Source: Lysobacter sp. TY2-98 | GTDB lineage: Bacteria; Pseudomonadota; Gammaproteobacteria; Xanthomonadales; Xanthomonadaceae | Direction of reading: 5' to 3' | Length of the DNA stretch: 64,000 nucleotides | NCBI RefSeq assembly: GCF_003367355.1 | Contig: NZ_CP031413.1 | Span: 2,398,921 to 2,462,920, forward strand | Part shown: in pieces, positions 1 through 9,319 of the stretch | Layout of the letters: every line of letters starts with the position of its first letter | Numbering within the stretch: position 1 is the first letter of the stretch | The notes under the pieces: model-generated | Told to the model about the DNA's origin: nothing | Seen by the model: the letters and a program-made list of their open reading frames with translations, nothing else | The model's database searches: none | Made by a program: the position numbers and the translations under genes

Positions 1-3000
1 ATCGCGTCGAAGCGATGGCGCGTGAGGTAACCGAGGCTCGAATAGCCGGTACCGAAATCGTCCACGGACACACGCACGCCGAGCTTGCGGATGCCCTGGA
101 TCAGGTGCGACGCGCGCTCGCTGTGGTCGAGCATCTGGCTTTCGGTGAGTTCGACTTCGAGCAGCCACGGCGCAAGGCCGCTGTCGCTGAGCGCACGCGC
201 GATGCCGTTGACGATGCGCGCGGGATCGAAGCGCGCCAGCGAGAGATTCACCGCGATCGGCAACGCCGGCAGACCGGCGTCGATCCATGCGCGGTTCTGC
301 CGGCACGCCTCGCGCAGCACCCATTCATCGATCGAGGTGATCAGTCCGGTTTCTTCCGCGACCGGAATGAAGTCACCGGGCGGCACGACATGGCCGTCGC
401 GATGGCGCCAGCGCACCAGCGCTTCCATGCCCGAGATCGTCTGGTCCGGCAGCCGGAACTTCGGCTGGTAGACGAGGAAGAGCTGCCCGTCGGTCACCGC
501 CGTGCGCAGTTCGCTTTCGAGCCGCAGGCGCTGATCGGCACGTTCGCTCATCACCGCGGTGAAGTAGCTGTAGCGCGAGCGGCCCGACTGCTTGGCGTGA
601 TACAGCGCCGTGTCGGCCTGCTTGGTGAGCGTGCGGATGTCCTGCCCGTCTTCTGGGAACAGCGCGATGCCGACGCTGGCCGAGACATGCAGTGCGCGGT
701 CTTCGATCTCGATCGGCGCTTCGATCGCGGCGATCAGGCGCTCGGCGACGCGCGCGGCGTCGCTCGGGTCGGTCAGGCGCGTGAGCAGCAGCACGAACTC
801 GTCGCCGCCCTGACGGCTCACCGTGTCCTCGGCGTCGACCACGCCGGCGAGGCGACGTGCGACCTCCTGCAGCACGCGATCGCCGGCCTGGTGGCCGAGC
901 GAATCGTTGATGGTCTTGAAGAAATCGAGATCGACGAACAACACCGCGCCGTGCGCGCCGTGTCCGATCTGGTGGATCGACTGCGACAGGCGGTCCTGCA
1001 GCAGCACGCGGTTGGGCAGGCCCGTGAGGTAGTCGTGCTGCGCCAGGTGCGACATGCGCTCGGCCATCGCGCGCACTTCGCTGACATCGCGCAGCACCGT
1101 CACGCCGCCGATCACTCGCCCATCCGCATCGCTGATGGGCGAATGCGCGTATTCGACGTGCAGCTCCTGCCCATCGTGGCGCTTCAGCAGCGCCGCGCCT
1201 TCGCGCGAATCACCCGGCCGGCCCTCGGTGTGGTGCAGGCGGATCACTTCGTCCATCGACAGGCCGATCGCGCGCTCGCGGATCAGACCGGTCATCGCCT
1301 CGGCGATCGGATTGAGCGACGTCACCGTGCGCGCGGTGTCGTAGGTCACCACCGCGTCGCCGATCGAATTGAGCGTGACCTGCGCGCGTTCGCGCTCTTC
1401 CTGCAACGCGCGCTCGGTACGACGGCGTGCGGACACATCGCGGATCGCCGCGACCAGCTGCACGTCGTCGCCGGCGCGCAGTTCGCTGAGGACGACGTCC
1501 ACCGGGAAGTGCAGCCCGCCCGCGTGCATCGCCTGCAGTTCGAGCACGTCACCCTGCGTACGCGACGCACGCGCGTCGAGGTGATCGCGCACCGCCCGCG
1601 GATCGATGCGATCGAAGCCTTCGACGAATTCGGCGACGCGGTGATCCAGCAATTCGGCGCGCGGACGGCCGAACATCAGCTCCGCCTGGTGATTCACCAG
1701 CAGGATCCGGCGCGTGGTCGGATCGAAGAGGACCATCGCGTCGGGTGCGGATTCGAGCAGGTGACGGAAACGGCGCTCGGCTTCGTAGCGCCAGGTCACG
1801 TCGTGCGCCATCAGCACGAAGCCGCCGGAATGCGCGAGCGGTTCGTAGAAGACGTCGAGCCGCTGGTCCCCGAGTTCGAATTCGAAGTGCTGCGGCTCGC
1901 CGGTCAGCGCGCGCTCCATGTGCGGGCGCGCGCGCTCCGCGGCGGCCTCGCCGAGCGCTTCAGCCGGCATGTGGCCGATGAGCTCCTCAGGCGTCTTGCC
2001 GAGCCAGCTGAAGTACTTCCGGTTCGCGAAGCGGTAGCGCAGATCCGGGCCGAGTTCCGCCACGTAGGCGGGCAGGCTGTCGGCGATCACCTGCAGCCGC
2101 TCGGCGGTGCGCTGCGAGCGTTCGCGTTCGCGATCACGATCCGCCGTCAGCACCGCTACGACCAGCGGGCCCACCGCGCTGACGCAGGCCTGGAACCACG
2201 CGAGCTGCAGTGCGGGATCGTCCGGTCCGTTCGACGACGCCAGCACGCCGTGCTGCTGCAGCGTCGTCACCGTGATGACGGTGGCGATCACGAGCACGTT
2301 GCAGATCGACGTCACCAACGCACCGCGCGTGGCGACGAGCAGCAGCGGCAGCGCGATGATCGCGTACGGATGCCGCAACTGCGAAACGGCGACGTAGGCC
2401 ACCGCCATCGATGCCACTGCGCATGCGGCGAGTTCGGCGCCGCGCCGGCCGCGCAGCAGTTCGCGGCCTTCCTCGCGCGTGTACGACCATGCGAACGGCA
2501 ACGCCACGAACATGCCGAAGGCGTCCGCGCAGTACCAGCGCAGGAATTGACCGCTCCACACGCCGATCGGCAGCGGTACCCAAGCGCCCACGAACGCGCC
2601 CGCCGCCGGCGCGAGCGCGACCGCGATCGCAAGGCCGGCGAGCACGCGCGCGCCATCCGGCGCAGCGTCGACACCCACTCGCAGCCGGCGCAGCAGCACC
2701 AGCGCGATGGCGACTTCGACGACGTTCGCCGTGCCCGCGGTGACGATCGGCACCCAGTCGCGCCACGGATAACCGGCGGAGAGCAGCGTGCCGAAGAAGG
2801 CGATCGCGACGAGCGGCAGGATGCGTGCCGTCGGAACGCGCAGCGCGTAACCGACGATGAGCGCGTTGGCGATCCAGAGCGAGGTGGTGCCGCCCGTCAC
2901 GCGGCCCAGTGCGAGGGCGATCATCGCGGCGAACGCGAACAGCACCGACCCGACGACCACATGCGGCAGCGTCGTACCCAGGTCGAGCGATTCCCAGCGC

Positions 3001-3020
3001 GATACGGCCCGTGCGGACAC
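1..3020 (-). CDS. Membrane PAS-GGDEF-EAL cyclic-di-GMP protein (3' end cut by the window edge)
   Basis: Predicted to make and/or degrade cyclic di-GMP at the inner membrane. The frame opens with GTG at 3018-3020, shortly after an in-frame TGA at 3057-3059, and is still open at base 1, so over 1000 residues are present. Order: about 300 residues of hydrophobic MASE1-like segments, at least three PAS-like sensor segments (about residues 300-690), a GGDEF domain with an intact GGDEF signature near residue 736, and an EAL domain with GMEALVRW near residue 865 and DDFGTGYSS near residue 986. Both catalytic signatures look intact, so a bifunctional or switchable enzyme is plausible; which activity dominates cannot be read from sequence. 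The start is the least certain part. The 1061-codon open frame on the plus strand here is its antisense shadow. Confidence 0.9.
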   Translation of the reverse strand, partial: MSARAVSRWESLDLGTTLPHVVVGSVLFAFAAMIALALGRVTGGTTSLWIANALIVGYALRVPTARILPLVAIAFFGTLLSAGYPWRDWVPIVTAGTANVVEVAIALVLLRRLRVGVDAAPDGARVLAGLAIAVALAPAAGAFVGAWVPLPIGVWSGQFLRWYCADAFGMFVALPFAWSYTREEGRELLRGRRGAELAACAVASMAVAYVAVSQLRHPYAIIALPLLLVATRGALVTSICNVLVIATVITVTTLQQHGVLASSNGPDDPALQLAWFQACVSAVGPLVVAVLTADRDRERERSQRTAERLQVIADSLPAYVAELGPDLRYRFANRKYFSWLGKTPEELIGHMPAEALGEAAAERARPHMERALTGEPQHFEFELGDQRLDVFYEPLAHSGGFVLMAHDVTWRYEAERRFRHLLESAPDAMVLFDPTTRRILLVNHQAELMFGRPRAELLDHRVAEFVEGFDRIDPRAVRDHLDARASRTQGDVLELQAMHAGGLHFPVDVVLSELRAGDDVQLVAAIRDVSARRRTERALQEERERAQVTLNSIGDAVVTYDTARTVTSLNPIAEAMTGLIRERAIGLSMDEVIRLHHTEGRPGDSREGAALLKRHDGQELHVEYAHSPISDADGRVIGGVTVLRDVSEVRAMAERMSHLAQHDYLTGLPNRVLLQDRLSQSIHQIGHGAHGAVLFVDLDFFKTINDSLGHQAGDRVLQEVARRLAGVVDAEDTVSRQGGDEFVLLLTRLTDPSDAARVAERLIAAIEAPIEIEDRALHVSASVGIALFPEDGQDIRTLTKQADTALYHAKQSGRSRYSYFTAVMSERADQRLRLESELRTAVTDGQLFLVYQPKFRLPDQTISGMEALVRWRHRDGHVVPPGDFIPVAEETGLITSIDEWVLREACRQNRAWIDAGLPALPIAVNLSLARFDPARIVNGIARALSDSGLAPWLLEVELTESQMLDHSERASHLIQGIRKLGVRVSVDDFGTGYSSLGYLTRHRFDA

Positions 3021-3130
3021 GCGTCGTCTCCGTCCCGCAGCGCCCCCTGGCCGCGATCAAGGCCACGTTACAACACCGGGAAGGCGGCGTCCGTCGGGCA
3101 AAGCCTGAACGATCAAGGCGCGGGACGGCG

Positions 3131-3206
3131 TGGTGCCGGCTGTCGGAATCGAACCGACGACCTACTGATTACAAATCAGTTGCTCTACCAACTGAGCTAA
3201 GCCGGC
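3131..3206 (-). tRNA. tRNA-Thr (anticodon TGT)
   Basis: On the minus strand a full cloverleaf folds: 7-bp acceptor stem GCCGGCT/AGCCGGC, D arm, anticodon stem ACTGA/TCAGT with loop TTTGTAA (anticodon TGT), T arm GTCGG-TTCGATT-CCGAC, and an encoded CCA at 3131-3133. The total is 76 nt. Its 5' end lies over the last codons of the upstream SPOR gene, so the two may be co-transcribed and separated by RNase P. Confidence 0.97.
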
Positions 3207-3865
3207 GCCGGGATAGTGTAGCGCCCGTCGCGGACGACCCCGGCGCAGTCGATGGTGACGCCGGTGAGGCCGAGCGCCGCGGAACGGGCGTCGAACGCCG
3301 GCGTGGCGGCGACATCGAGCCACTGCACGACGCGCCCGCCCACCGGCTCGACGCGGGCCTGGAAGCCCGCGCGCTCCAGCGCCGAGGCGCGGTCGCGGGC
3401 CGAGGTTTCGCCGCGATAACGGCCCAGTGCGATCGTGTTCGCATCCGGCCCGCCTTCGGGCAGGATCAGGTAGTCGGCGAAACCGGCGGCGCCGATGCGC
3501 GCGGCCGTGGCCGTCGCGGTCGCGCGGTCGGGCTGCGGCAGCACCACGCGCCATGCCCGCGGCGCACCGGCGATCTGTTCGGCCGTCGCCGTCCACGCCA
3601 CCTGGCTGACGATCGCGCGACGCGCGGCTTCGAACGCGGCGGGATTCGTGAACGGCCCGTAGCGCCAGCACCGCAGGGACGACGACGGCGCCTGCGGCGT
3701 GCGCACGGCAGCGATGGCGTTGCCGGCGTCGACCAGCTCGAGCGTCGGTACATCGCCGGGCAATGACGACGGCGGCGCTGCGGGCGCAGACGCGTGCAGC
3801 GCCCACCACGCGGCAACGCCCACGTTGAGCACCAGCAACAGCACGAAGAGCGCGCGCGTCAGCAT
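3197..3865 (-). CDS. SPOR-domain membrane protein
   Basis: A 222-residue protein with an N-terminal membrane anchor (about residues 5-24, MLTRALFVLLLVLNVGVAAW), a proline/alanine-rich linker and a C-terminal SPOR-like region (about residues 70-160) of the type that binds denuded peptidoglycan at division sites. It follows birA and coaX on the same strand, an order I associate with Xanthomonadaceae. The stop codon TAG (3197-3199) lies inside the 5' part of the tRNA-Thr gene, and the last ten bases are shared. The SPOR assignment rests on layout and on repeated aromatic/glycine positions, so it is good but not certain. Confidence 0.8.
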   Translation of the reverse strand: MLTRALFVLLLVLNVGVAAWWALHASAPAAPPSSLPGDVPTLELVDAGNAIAAVRTPQAPSSSLRCWRYGPFTNPAAFEAARRAIVSQVAWTATAEQIAGAPRAWRVVLPQPDRATATATAARIGAAGFADYLILPEGGPDANTIALGRYRGETSARDRASALERAGFQARVEPVGGRVVQWLDVAATPAFDARSAALGLTGVTIDCAGVVRDGRYTIPAPA

Positions 3866-3920
3866 CGATCGATTCTAGCGATCGACGCGCGCACCCCGCG
3901 CCACTGCGACGTGACGTCGC

Positions 3921-4646
3921 TCACGTCGTCGCCCAGACCGCGAGGCCGTCGAGCACCAGCGCACCGGCTTCGCGTGCTTCGGGCAGGCGCGCGAGCAGCG
4001 GGGTCGCACCGCCGCCGTGCAGCAGCAGCGTCGGTGCGATGCCGAGCGTCGTCGTTGCGGATTGCTGCGCGTCGCGGATCAGCGTGAGCGCTGCGCCGAG
4101 GCAGCCCGACGCCAGCGCGTCGACGGTGTCATCGGCCCAGTCGACCCAGTCGCCGCCGTCGAGCGGCAACTGCGGCGCGCGCTGGTGCAGGGCTTCGCGC
4201 ATGAGGTCGGGCGACGGCGCGATGCGACCGCCGCGATGCAGGCCGTCGGCGTCGACGAGATCAATGGTCAGCGCGGTGCCGACGCCGCAGACCAGCACGG
4301 GGCCGCGTTCGTGACGCCGCGCGCCGAGCATGGCGAGAAAGCGGTCGACGCCGAGCCGCGCGGGCGTCGCGTAGGCGATGCGCAGGCCGGCGAAAACCCG
4401 CTGCGTGCGCGCAAGCTCGATGCGCGCGCAGCGTGCAGTGAGTGCATCGAGCAGTTCCACGCGCAGCGCTTCGCCGGCAACGCTGGCGACGTATGCGACG
4501 TCGATGCGTGGCGGCAGCACCGCGGCGAGCGCCGCGGCGAGCTCACCGCTCGCATGCGGCAGCGCGTGCACGTCACCAACATCGCCATCGACCAGCGGTG
4601 CGCACTTCAGTCGCGTATTGCCGAGATCGAACAACCACGCCGTCAT
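3921..4646 (-). CDS. coaX: Type III pantothenate kinase
   Basis: Phosphorylates pantothenate, the first step of coenzyme A synthesis, in the cytoplasm. The 241-residue length fits CoaX. The N-terminal phosphate-binding motif DLGNTRLK (residues 7-14) and the central CGVGTALTIDLVD and GGRIAP segments identify the ASKHA-fold type III enzyme. In many homologues the central motif begins with Asp (DAGTA); here it reads GVGTA, which may be a lineage feature. The start overlaps the birA stop by 4 nt (ATGA), so translation is probably coupled. Confidence 0.92.
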   Translation of the reverse strand: MTAWLFDLGNTRLKCAPLVDGDVGDVHALPHASGELAAALAAVLPPRIDVAYVASVAGEALRVELLDALTARCARIELARTQRVFAGLRIAYATPARLGVDRFLAMLGARRHERGPVLVCGVGTALTIDLVDADGLHRGGRIAPSPDLMREALHQRAPQLPLDGGDWVDWADDTVDALASGCLGAALTLIRDAQQSATTTLGIAPTLLLHGGGATPLLARLPEAREAGALVLDGLAVWATT

Positions 4647-5656
4647 GCGGCCACCCGCAGGCTGACTTCACCCGCATGCACGTCGCGTTCGCCGTCGGAC
4701 GTGCGCACGCGCAACGCGCCGTCGTCGGCGAGGCCGAGCACGCGCGCGGGCTCGGTGCGGTCGGGCAGGTGGAGCACGACATCGCGACCGTGCAGCACGT
4801 CGAATTCGCGCCAGCGCGCGGCGAACGGCGCGAAACCGTCGCGATCGAAGAGGTCGAGTGCGGGCAGCAGGTGCGCGAGCAGCGTCGCCGCGAGTGCATT
4901 TCGCGTCGGCGCATGGCCGAGCGTGGCGACGTCGATCCACGGCTGGTCGATCGCAGTCGCGGCGGATTCGGGAAGCCGGACGTTGAGGCCGATGCCGATC
5001 ACCGCGCGCGCCGGACCGCCATGTTCGCCACCGCCTTCGACCAGCAGGCCGCCGAGCTTGCGCAGCGTGCCGCCCTGCTCCACCACGACATCGTTCGGCC
5101 ATTTCAGACCGACCGCGTCGAAACCCACGTCGCGCAGCGCGGCGGCGGTGGCGATACCGGCCACCAGGCTGAGTCCGCCCAGGCGCGCCAGGCCGCCGTC
5201 GAACGCGCGCGACACCGACATCAGCAGGCTCGCGCCCAGCGGCGACTGCCACGTGCGGCCGCGCCGACCGCGTCCGCCGGTCTGGCGCTCGGCGAAGAGC
5301 ACCCGCGCGCCACTAGCTGGCGCGGGCTCGCGCAGCAGGGCCGTGTTGGTCGATTCGATGGTCCAGGCGACGTCGAGGGCGGCCAGCGCGCCAGCGGCCT
5401 CGGCCGGCAGCGCGTCGCGGATCGCGCCCGCGTCGAGCAGGTCCAGCGGCATCGCGAGGCGGTAGCCGCGGCCCGCGGCGGCCTCGACCGGAACGCCCGC
5501 CTCGCGCAAGGCCTCGATACGCTTCCAGACCGCGGCGCGGGTGGTGCCGGCGATGCGGGCCAGGGCGTCGCCCGAGACGGGGCCGTCCGCCAGCGCCCGA
5601 AGCAGCGCGCGGTCGTCCATGGGGCGGGCCGGGCGGTCGGGGGTCGCAGGGCTCAT
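4643..5656 (-). CDS. birA: Biotin operon repressor / biotin-[acetyl-CoA carboxylase] ligase
   Basis: Attaches biotin to the carboxyl carrier protein and, in its holo-repressor form, binds the biotin operator. An N-terminal winged-helix region (about residues 10-75, with TTRAAVWKRIEALREAG) precedes the ligase domain with ERQTGGRGRRGRTW, the biotinyl-AMP loop, and KWPNDVV. About 337 residues from the ATG at 5656; a later ATG at 5620 is possible, and the open frame extends upstream to 5698 without support. It overlaps coaX by 4 nt, so the two form an operon. Confidence 0.92.
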   Translation of the reverse strand: MSPATPDRPARPMDDRALLRALADGPVSGDALARIAGTTRAAVWKRIEALREAGVPVEAAAGRGYRLAMPLDLLDAGAIRDALPAEAAGALAALDVAWTIESTNTALLREPAPASGARVLFAERQTGGRGRRGRTWQSPLGASLLMSVSRAFDGGLARLGGLSLVAGIATAAALRDVGFDAVGLKWPNDVVVEQGGTLRKLGGLLVEGGGEHGGPARAVIGIGLNVRLPESAATAIDQPWIDVATLGHAPTRNALAATLLAHLLPALDLFDRDGFAPFAARWREFDVLHGRDVVLHLPDRTEPARVLGLADDGALRVRTSDGERDVHAGEVSLRVAA

Positions 5657-5764
5657 GCAGCCATTATGAGGGGCTGAACCGGTGCCGACGTCCGGCACGG
5701 TGGCGGTCCGGGATTCGCGCTATCCTCGCGGAGTTCCGGGAGCAGCCCGGTCCGGGGGTCGCCA

Positions 5765-6025
5765 ATGCGCCGTATCTGCCTGTGCCTGCTGATGATTCTC
5801 GCCTGCGCGAATGTCGCGGCGCGCGAAGTGCGTCTGAGCAGCCCGGATAGCGGGGCCTGCCCGGACACGGTGACCGCGGCCAAGTCCGCGGTGCGCAAGC
5901 CGGCCGCGCCGGCGCGCGATGCGGCACCCGCGAACGAATCGCGCATCCGTCCGAGCGTGCACGGCGATGTCGGCAATACGCCGCGCATGCGCTGGCACAG
6001 CTTCCTGCCGGGCATGTTCCGCTGA
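5765..6025 (+). CDS. Small secreted protein of unknown function
   Basis: An 86-residue protein starting with a clear signal peptide (MRRICLCLLMILACANVAA) followed by a short basic/proline-rich tail ending in HSFLPGMFR. No enzymatic motif is visible. It is 3 nt upstream of mtfA on the same strand, so the two are probably co-transcribed. Function unknown. Confidence 0.6.
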   Translation: MRRICLCLLMILACANVAAREVRLSSPDSGACPDTVTAAKSAVRKPAAPARDAAPANESRIRPSVHGDVGNTPRMRWHSFLPGMFR

Positions 6026-6028
6026 CGC

Positions 6029-6790
6029 GTGCTCGGCTGGCTGCGTCGCCTCGCGCGACCTGATCGACCCGACACCCCGCTTCCCGCCGCTCTCGACGCC
6101 CACGTCGTCGCGCATCTGCCGTGGGCGTCTGCACTGGATGCGGTGCGTCGCGAACGTCTGTCCTGTCTCGCCGCGTGGTTCCTGCGCAACCGCGTGATCA
6201 CGCCGATCGGCGATCTCGAGCTCGATGACCACGATCGCGCGTTGCTCGCCGCGGTGTGTTGCCTGCCGGTGCTCGAAGTCGGCGTCGCCGGCCTGCGCGG
6301 CTGGTCGCAGCTGATCGTCTATCCCGACGCGTTTCGCGTGAACCGCAGTCACGTCGACGCGGCGGGCGTGTTGCACGAAGGCGAGGACGATCTCATCGGC
6401 GAGGCGTGGGAGGGCGGGCCGCTGATCCTGTCGTGGGCCGACGTGCAGGCCGATTGCGCATCACCGAACGAAGGCTTCTGCGTGGCGGTGCACGAGATCG
6501 CGCACAAGCTCGACATGCTCGACGGCGAACTCGATGGCACGCCGCCGCTCACGTCGGACTGGCATGCGCAGTGGAGCCGCGACTTCCAGCAGGCGTTCGA
6601 CGATCTGACCGATCGCCTCGATCGCGGACGTCGCGCGCCCATCGACGACTACGCCGCGGAAGCGCCGGACGAATTCTTCGCGGTGGCGAGCGAATACCAC
6701 TTCAGCGCGCCGGACGTGCTGCGTCGCGCGTATCCGAAAGTCGCCGACCACCTCGCGCGCTACTACGGCCCCTCGCCGTTCGCGCGCTGA
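6029..6790 (+). CDS. mtfA: MtfA-family zinc peptidase
   Basis: A 253-residue cytosolic zinc aminopeptidase of family M90; in E. coli MtfA binds the Mlc repressor and modulates glucose PTS expression. The zinc motif HEIAHKLD is intact (His155, Glu156, His159) and is followed by the family's LDG segment. The C-terminal EAPDEFFAVASEYHF segment, which carries the likely third ligand region, is also typical. The start is GTG at 6029-6031, just after the preceding stop. The PTS/Mlc role is known from enterics and may not apply here. Confidence 0.9.
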   Translation: MLGWLRRLARPDRPDTPLPAALDAHVVAHLPWASALDAVRRERLSCLAAWFLRNRVITPIGDLELDDHDRALLAAVCCLPVLEVGVAGLRGWSQLIVYPDAFRVNRSHVDAAGVLHEGEDDLIGEAWEGGPLILSWADVQADCASPNEGFCVAVHEIAHKLDMLDGELDGTPPLTSDWHAQWSRDFQQAFDDLTDRLDRGRRAPIDDYAAEAPDEFFAVASEYHFSAPDVLRRAYPKVADHLARYYGPSPFAR

Positions 6791-6791
6791 C

Positions 6792-7925
6792 TCATTCGAG
6801 CAGTCGCGCCCAGCCGTCCAGGCCTTCGATGCGTGACAGCACCAGCTTCACGCAGACGAGCAGCGGCACCGCGAGCAGCAGGCCGACGATGCTCCACACC
6901 CAGCCGAACACCATGAGCGCGAGAATCAGCACGAGCGGCGACACGCGCATGGAACGCCCGAGCACGATCGGCGTAATGAGCTGGCCTTCGAGCACGTGCA
7001 CCAGCAGGTAGATCGCCGCGGGTGCGAGCACGTTCCAGTGCTCGAACCGCAGGAAGCCCATGACCAGCAGCGTCAGGATGCCGATCAGCGGCCCCACGTA
7101 CGGCGCGAAGTTGAGCAGGAAGGCCATCGTGCCCCACAGCAAGGCTTCCTGCTGCGGCACGCCGATCCAGATGAGCAACGCGGCGATGACCACGCCGACG
7201 ACGAGATTGATCACGCTGATCGTCAGCACGTAACGCGAGATCTCGCGCTCGATCGAAGTGAGGATGTCGACGGTGATGCGTTGCTGCTGCCGTGTCGGCA
7301 ACAGCGCGAGCGCGTGCTTCTGCAGGTTCGCGCCGTAGACCATGAAGAAGAACGTGAGCAGCACCACCGCGAGCACCGAGCTCACCAGCTTCGGCGTGCC
7401 CATCAGCCAGCGGAACGGATCGCCACTGTTTTCGGTGCGCACCACCTGCACGCGTTGCTGTTCGGAACCGGCGGTCGCCGCATTGGCGAGGCGCTGCGCG
7501 GCCTGGTTGGCCTCGTGCACCGGCTTGACCATCGCGCGCAGCTTGGGCGCGAGCGAGCGGATGCCGCTGGGCGCGTCGTGGATCCACTCCGTCGCCGGCT
7601 GCACGAGCTGTTCGACCAGCAGCACCGTGCCGGCCAGACCCAACGTGATCACCAGCAACGCACTGATGAATCGCGGCACGTAGGCGCGCTTGAGCAGCCG
7701 GATGATCGGATTGCCGACCAGCGCGAAGAACACCGCGAGCAGCACCGGCAGGATCAGGCCCTGCGCCGCCCACAAGGTGAATCCGGTGGCGAGGACAGCG
7801 AGCACCACCACCGCCAACGGCGCACGCGGTCGTGGACGCGCGGGGTGCGGCGCTTCGTCGTGCGGCGGCGGCGCGATGGGATCGTCGGGCGGAACCAGCG
7901 TGTGCTGCGGTGTCGAACTCGTCAT
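6792..7925 (-). CDS. AI-2E/PerM-family inner-membrane permease
   Basis: About 377 residues. A proline-rich cytoplasmic N-terminus is followed by 6-8 hydrophobic segments and the conserved FALVGNPII and LLNFAPYVGPLIG motifs of the AI-2E transporter family (YdiK/PerM/TqsA). The substrate is unknown; members export autoinducer-2 or act as cation antiporters. The start is the ATG at 7925, chosen because it clears the upstream gene's stop by 4 nt, whereas longer starts would run into that gene. It is the last gene of a minus-strand run with three small envelope proteins. Confidence 0.85.
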   Translation of the reverse strand: MTSSTPQHTLVPPDDPIAPPPHDEAPHPARPRPRAPLAVVVLAVLATGFTLWAAQGLILPVLLAVFFALVGNPIIRLLKRAYVPRFISALLVITLGLAGTVLLVEQLVQPATEWIHDAPSGIRSLAPKLRAMVKPVHEANQAAQRLANAATAGSEQQRVQVVRTENSGDPFRWLMGTPKLVSSVLAVVLLTFFFMVYGANLQKHALALLPTRQQQRITVDILTSIEREISRYVLTISVINLVVGVVIAALLIWIGVPQQEALLWGTMAFLLNFAPYVGPLIGILTLLVMGFLRFEHWNVLAPAAIYLLVHVLEGQLITPIVLGRSMRVSPLVLILALMVFGWVWSIVGLLLAVPLLVCVKLVLSRIEGLDGWARLLE

Positions 7926-7929
7926 GCGC

Positions 7930-8295
7930 TCATGCGTCCACCGGCGCGTGGTCGGGCACGGCGGATTGCACGGTGTCGGCGACGTCGCCCACGTCGTCGG
8001 CAACAGTCTCGACGTGGCTCGCAGCGTGCTGCGCCGTCGCGCTCGCGAAGAGGCCGGACAGCGCGGTGATCATCTGCATGATGCTGTTCCCCTTGGCCAC
8101 GCCCCTGGCCGGTTCGATGCGGCCGACGACGAAGCCGGACACCAGCCCGGCGATCACGATGCGCCCTGGCGTCCAGCCGGTCTTCCATGAAGCCTTGAGC
8201 TGACGCCAGTCCGCGGCGACCTGGCGCTCCTTCGCTTCGAGCGCGTTCTCGGCCTGCCCGACCTTTTCGATGAGTTGCTTGAACGACGTGGCCAT
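7930..8295 (-). CDS. Small membrane-associated protein of the YqjK/YqjD neighbourhood
   Basis: A 121-residue protein with a charged, probably helical N-terminus (residues 1-45), one glycine-rich hydrophobic segment (IVIAGLVSGFVVGRI) and a second hydrophobic stretch near residues 72-88. No named family was recognised with certainty. Its place 7 nt downstream of a YqjE-like holin-family gene and near a YqjD-like gene suggests a part in the same envelope-stress-type operon. Confidence 0.6.
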   Translation of the reverse strand: MATSFKQLIEKVGQAENALEAKERQVAADWRQLKASWKTGWTPGRIVIAGLVSGFVVGRIEPARGVAKGNSIMQMITALSGLFASATAQHAASHVETVADDVGDVADTVQSAVPDHAPVDA

Positions 8296-8302
8296 CTCGA
8301 TC

Positions 8303-8878
8303 TCAGGGCGGAGTTACGGGCACGCCGGTCTTGTCCTTGACGGGCTCGCCCGACGCGGTTTTGACGTCGTCGCTTTCGATGTCCGCAGCCGATTTCGCCG
8401 AACCAGGCGTCGGCGTGAAATCAGCGAGCTCGCCGAAGCCCAGGCGCGCAAGCTGCCGACGCGAGGCCTGCAGGCGCGTGTGCTCGAAGTAGCGGATCGA
8501 GATCCACCCGGCGAGCGCGCAGAACACGACGCTCACCAGCGCGCAGATCAGCAGCGACGCCGTCCACGACATGCCGACGCGCCCGACGAGTATGGAGATC
8601 ACGCTCGCCATCAACAGCAGCCACGCGCTGGCGCCGAAGGCGATCGCAAGCCCGGTGAACGCGACGGTGCGACCGAGTGCGCTGCGTGCGAGCGAAATGT
8701 CGGCGGCGACGAGACTGCGAAACGCCTTGGATGCTTCGTTCGCGGCCGACAGGCTCGATCGCCCCGCGGCCATCACCTGCCGCAGCGATTCCTCGAGGTC
8801 CGGCGGAAGGTCATGCGAAACGCCCGGATCCGACGGACCCGGGCGTTCGTTGTCGCCTGCGCTCCCCGCGCCGGTCAC
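8303..8878 (-). CDS. Phage-holin-superfamily (YqjE-like) membrane protein
   Basis: A 191-residue protein with two closely spaced transmembrane helices (about residues 72-92 and 104-126), a helical amphipathic region before them, and a charged C-terminal tail. This is the architecture of the YqjE/DUF1469 family that accompanies YqjD. The pairing with the DUF883 gene upstream (7-nt gap) supports the call. The exact biochemical role is not known. Confidence 0.75.
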   Translation of the reverse strand: MTGAGSAGDNERPGPSDPGVSHDLPPDLEESLRQVMAAGRSSLSAANEASKAFRSLVAADISLARSALGRTVAFTGLAIAFGASAWLLLMASVISILVGRVGMSWTASLLICALVSVVFCALAGWISIRYFEHTRLQASRRQLARLGFGELADFTPTPGSAKSAADIESDDVKTASGEPVKDKTGVPVTPP

Positions 8879-8885
8879 GCGCGTG

Positions 8886-9281
8886 TCAGCGGTTGCTGTT
8901 GCCGCGTGCGAGCTTGGCGATCATCCAGCCCGCCGCGAACGCGACGCCGAAGCTCACCAGCGGACGCTCGCGCACGAGCTCCGCGGCGCTGTCGAGCAGG
9001 TCGCGGCCCTTGTCCATCAACTGGTCCATCTGCTCGCGCGCGGCGCCGCCGGCGAGTTCGGCCGCGGCGATGCCGGCCAGGGCCGAATCGGCGAGATCCG
9101 CCTTGAGGTTGGCCTTGCCGACGCGCAGCTCTTCGCCCGCGGCGATCGCCGCGTTCTTGAGCGCATCGCCGGTGTCGACCGCGGCCTGCTTGAGGCTGCC
9201 GCCGGCTTCGCCGAGGTTCGAGCGGAAGGTGCCGGTCGCCTCGAGGTCAGTCGACGAACCGTTGCGGGTAGTGGTGGCCAT
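8886..9281 (-). CDS. YqjD/ElaB-like (DUF883) ribosome-associated membrane protein
   Basis: A 131-residue protein of mostly amphipathic alpha-helix with a single C-terminal membrane anchor preceded by RERPLVSFG, the hallmark of the YqjD/ElaB/YgaM family. In E. coli these bind ribosomes at the membrane in stationary phase. The start at 9281 is chosen for the strong ribosome-binding site (AGGAG, 8-11 nt upstream); the open frame runs further without support. First of the minus-strand group that includes YqjE-like and AI-2E permease genes. Confidence 0.82.
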   Translation of the reverse strand: MATTTRNGSSTDLEATGTFRSNLGEAGGSLKQAAVDTGDALKNAAIAAGEELRVGKANLKADLADSALAGIAAAELAGGAAREQMDQLMDKGRDLLDSAAELVRERPLVSFGVAFAAGWMIAKLARGNSNR

Positions 9282-9319
9282 TGAACGCTCTCCTGGGATC
9301 CGTGGAAGGTCGGACGCGG

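Noticed and set aside
15..3200. 1061-codon open frame on the plus strand
   Set aside because: Antisense shadow of the GGDEF/EAL gene on the minus strand; composition is Arg/His-rich as expected for high-GC antisense frames and no domain is recognisable.
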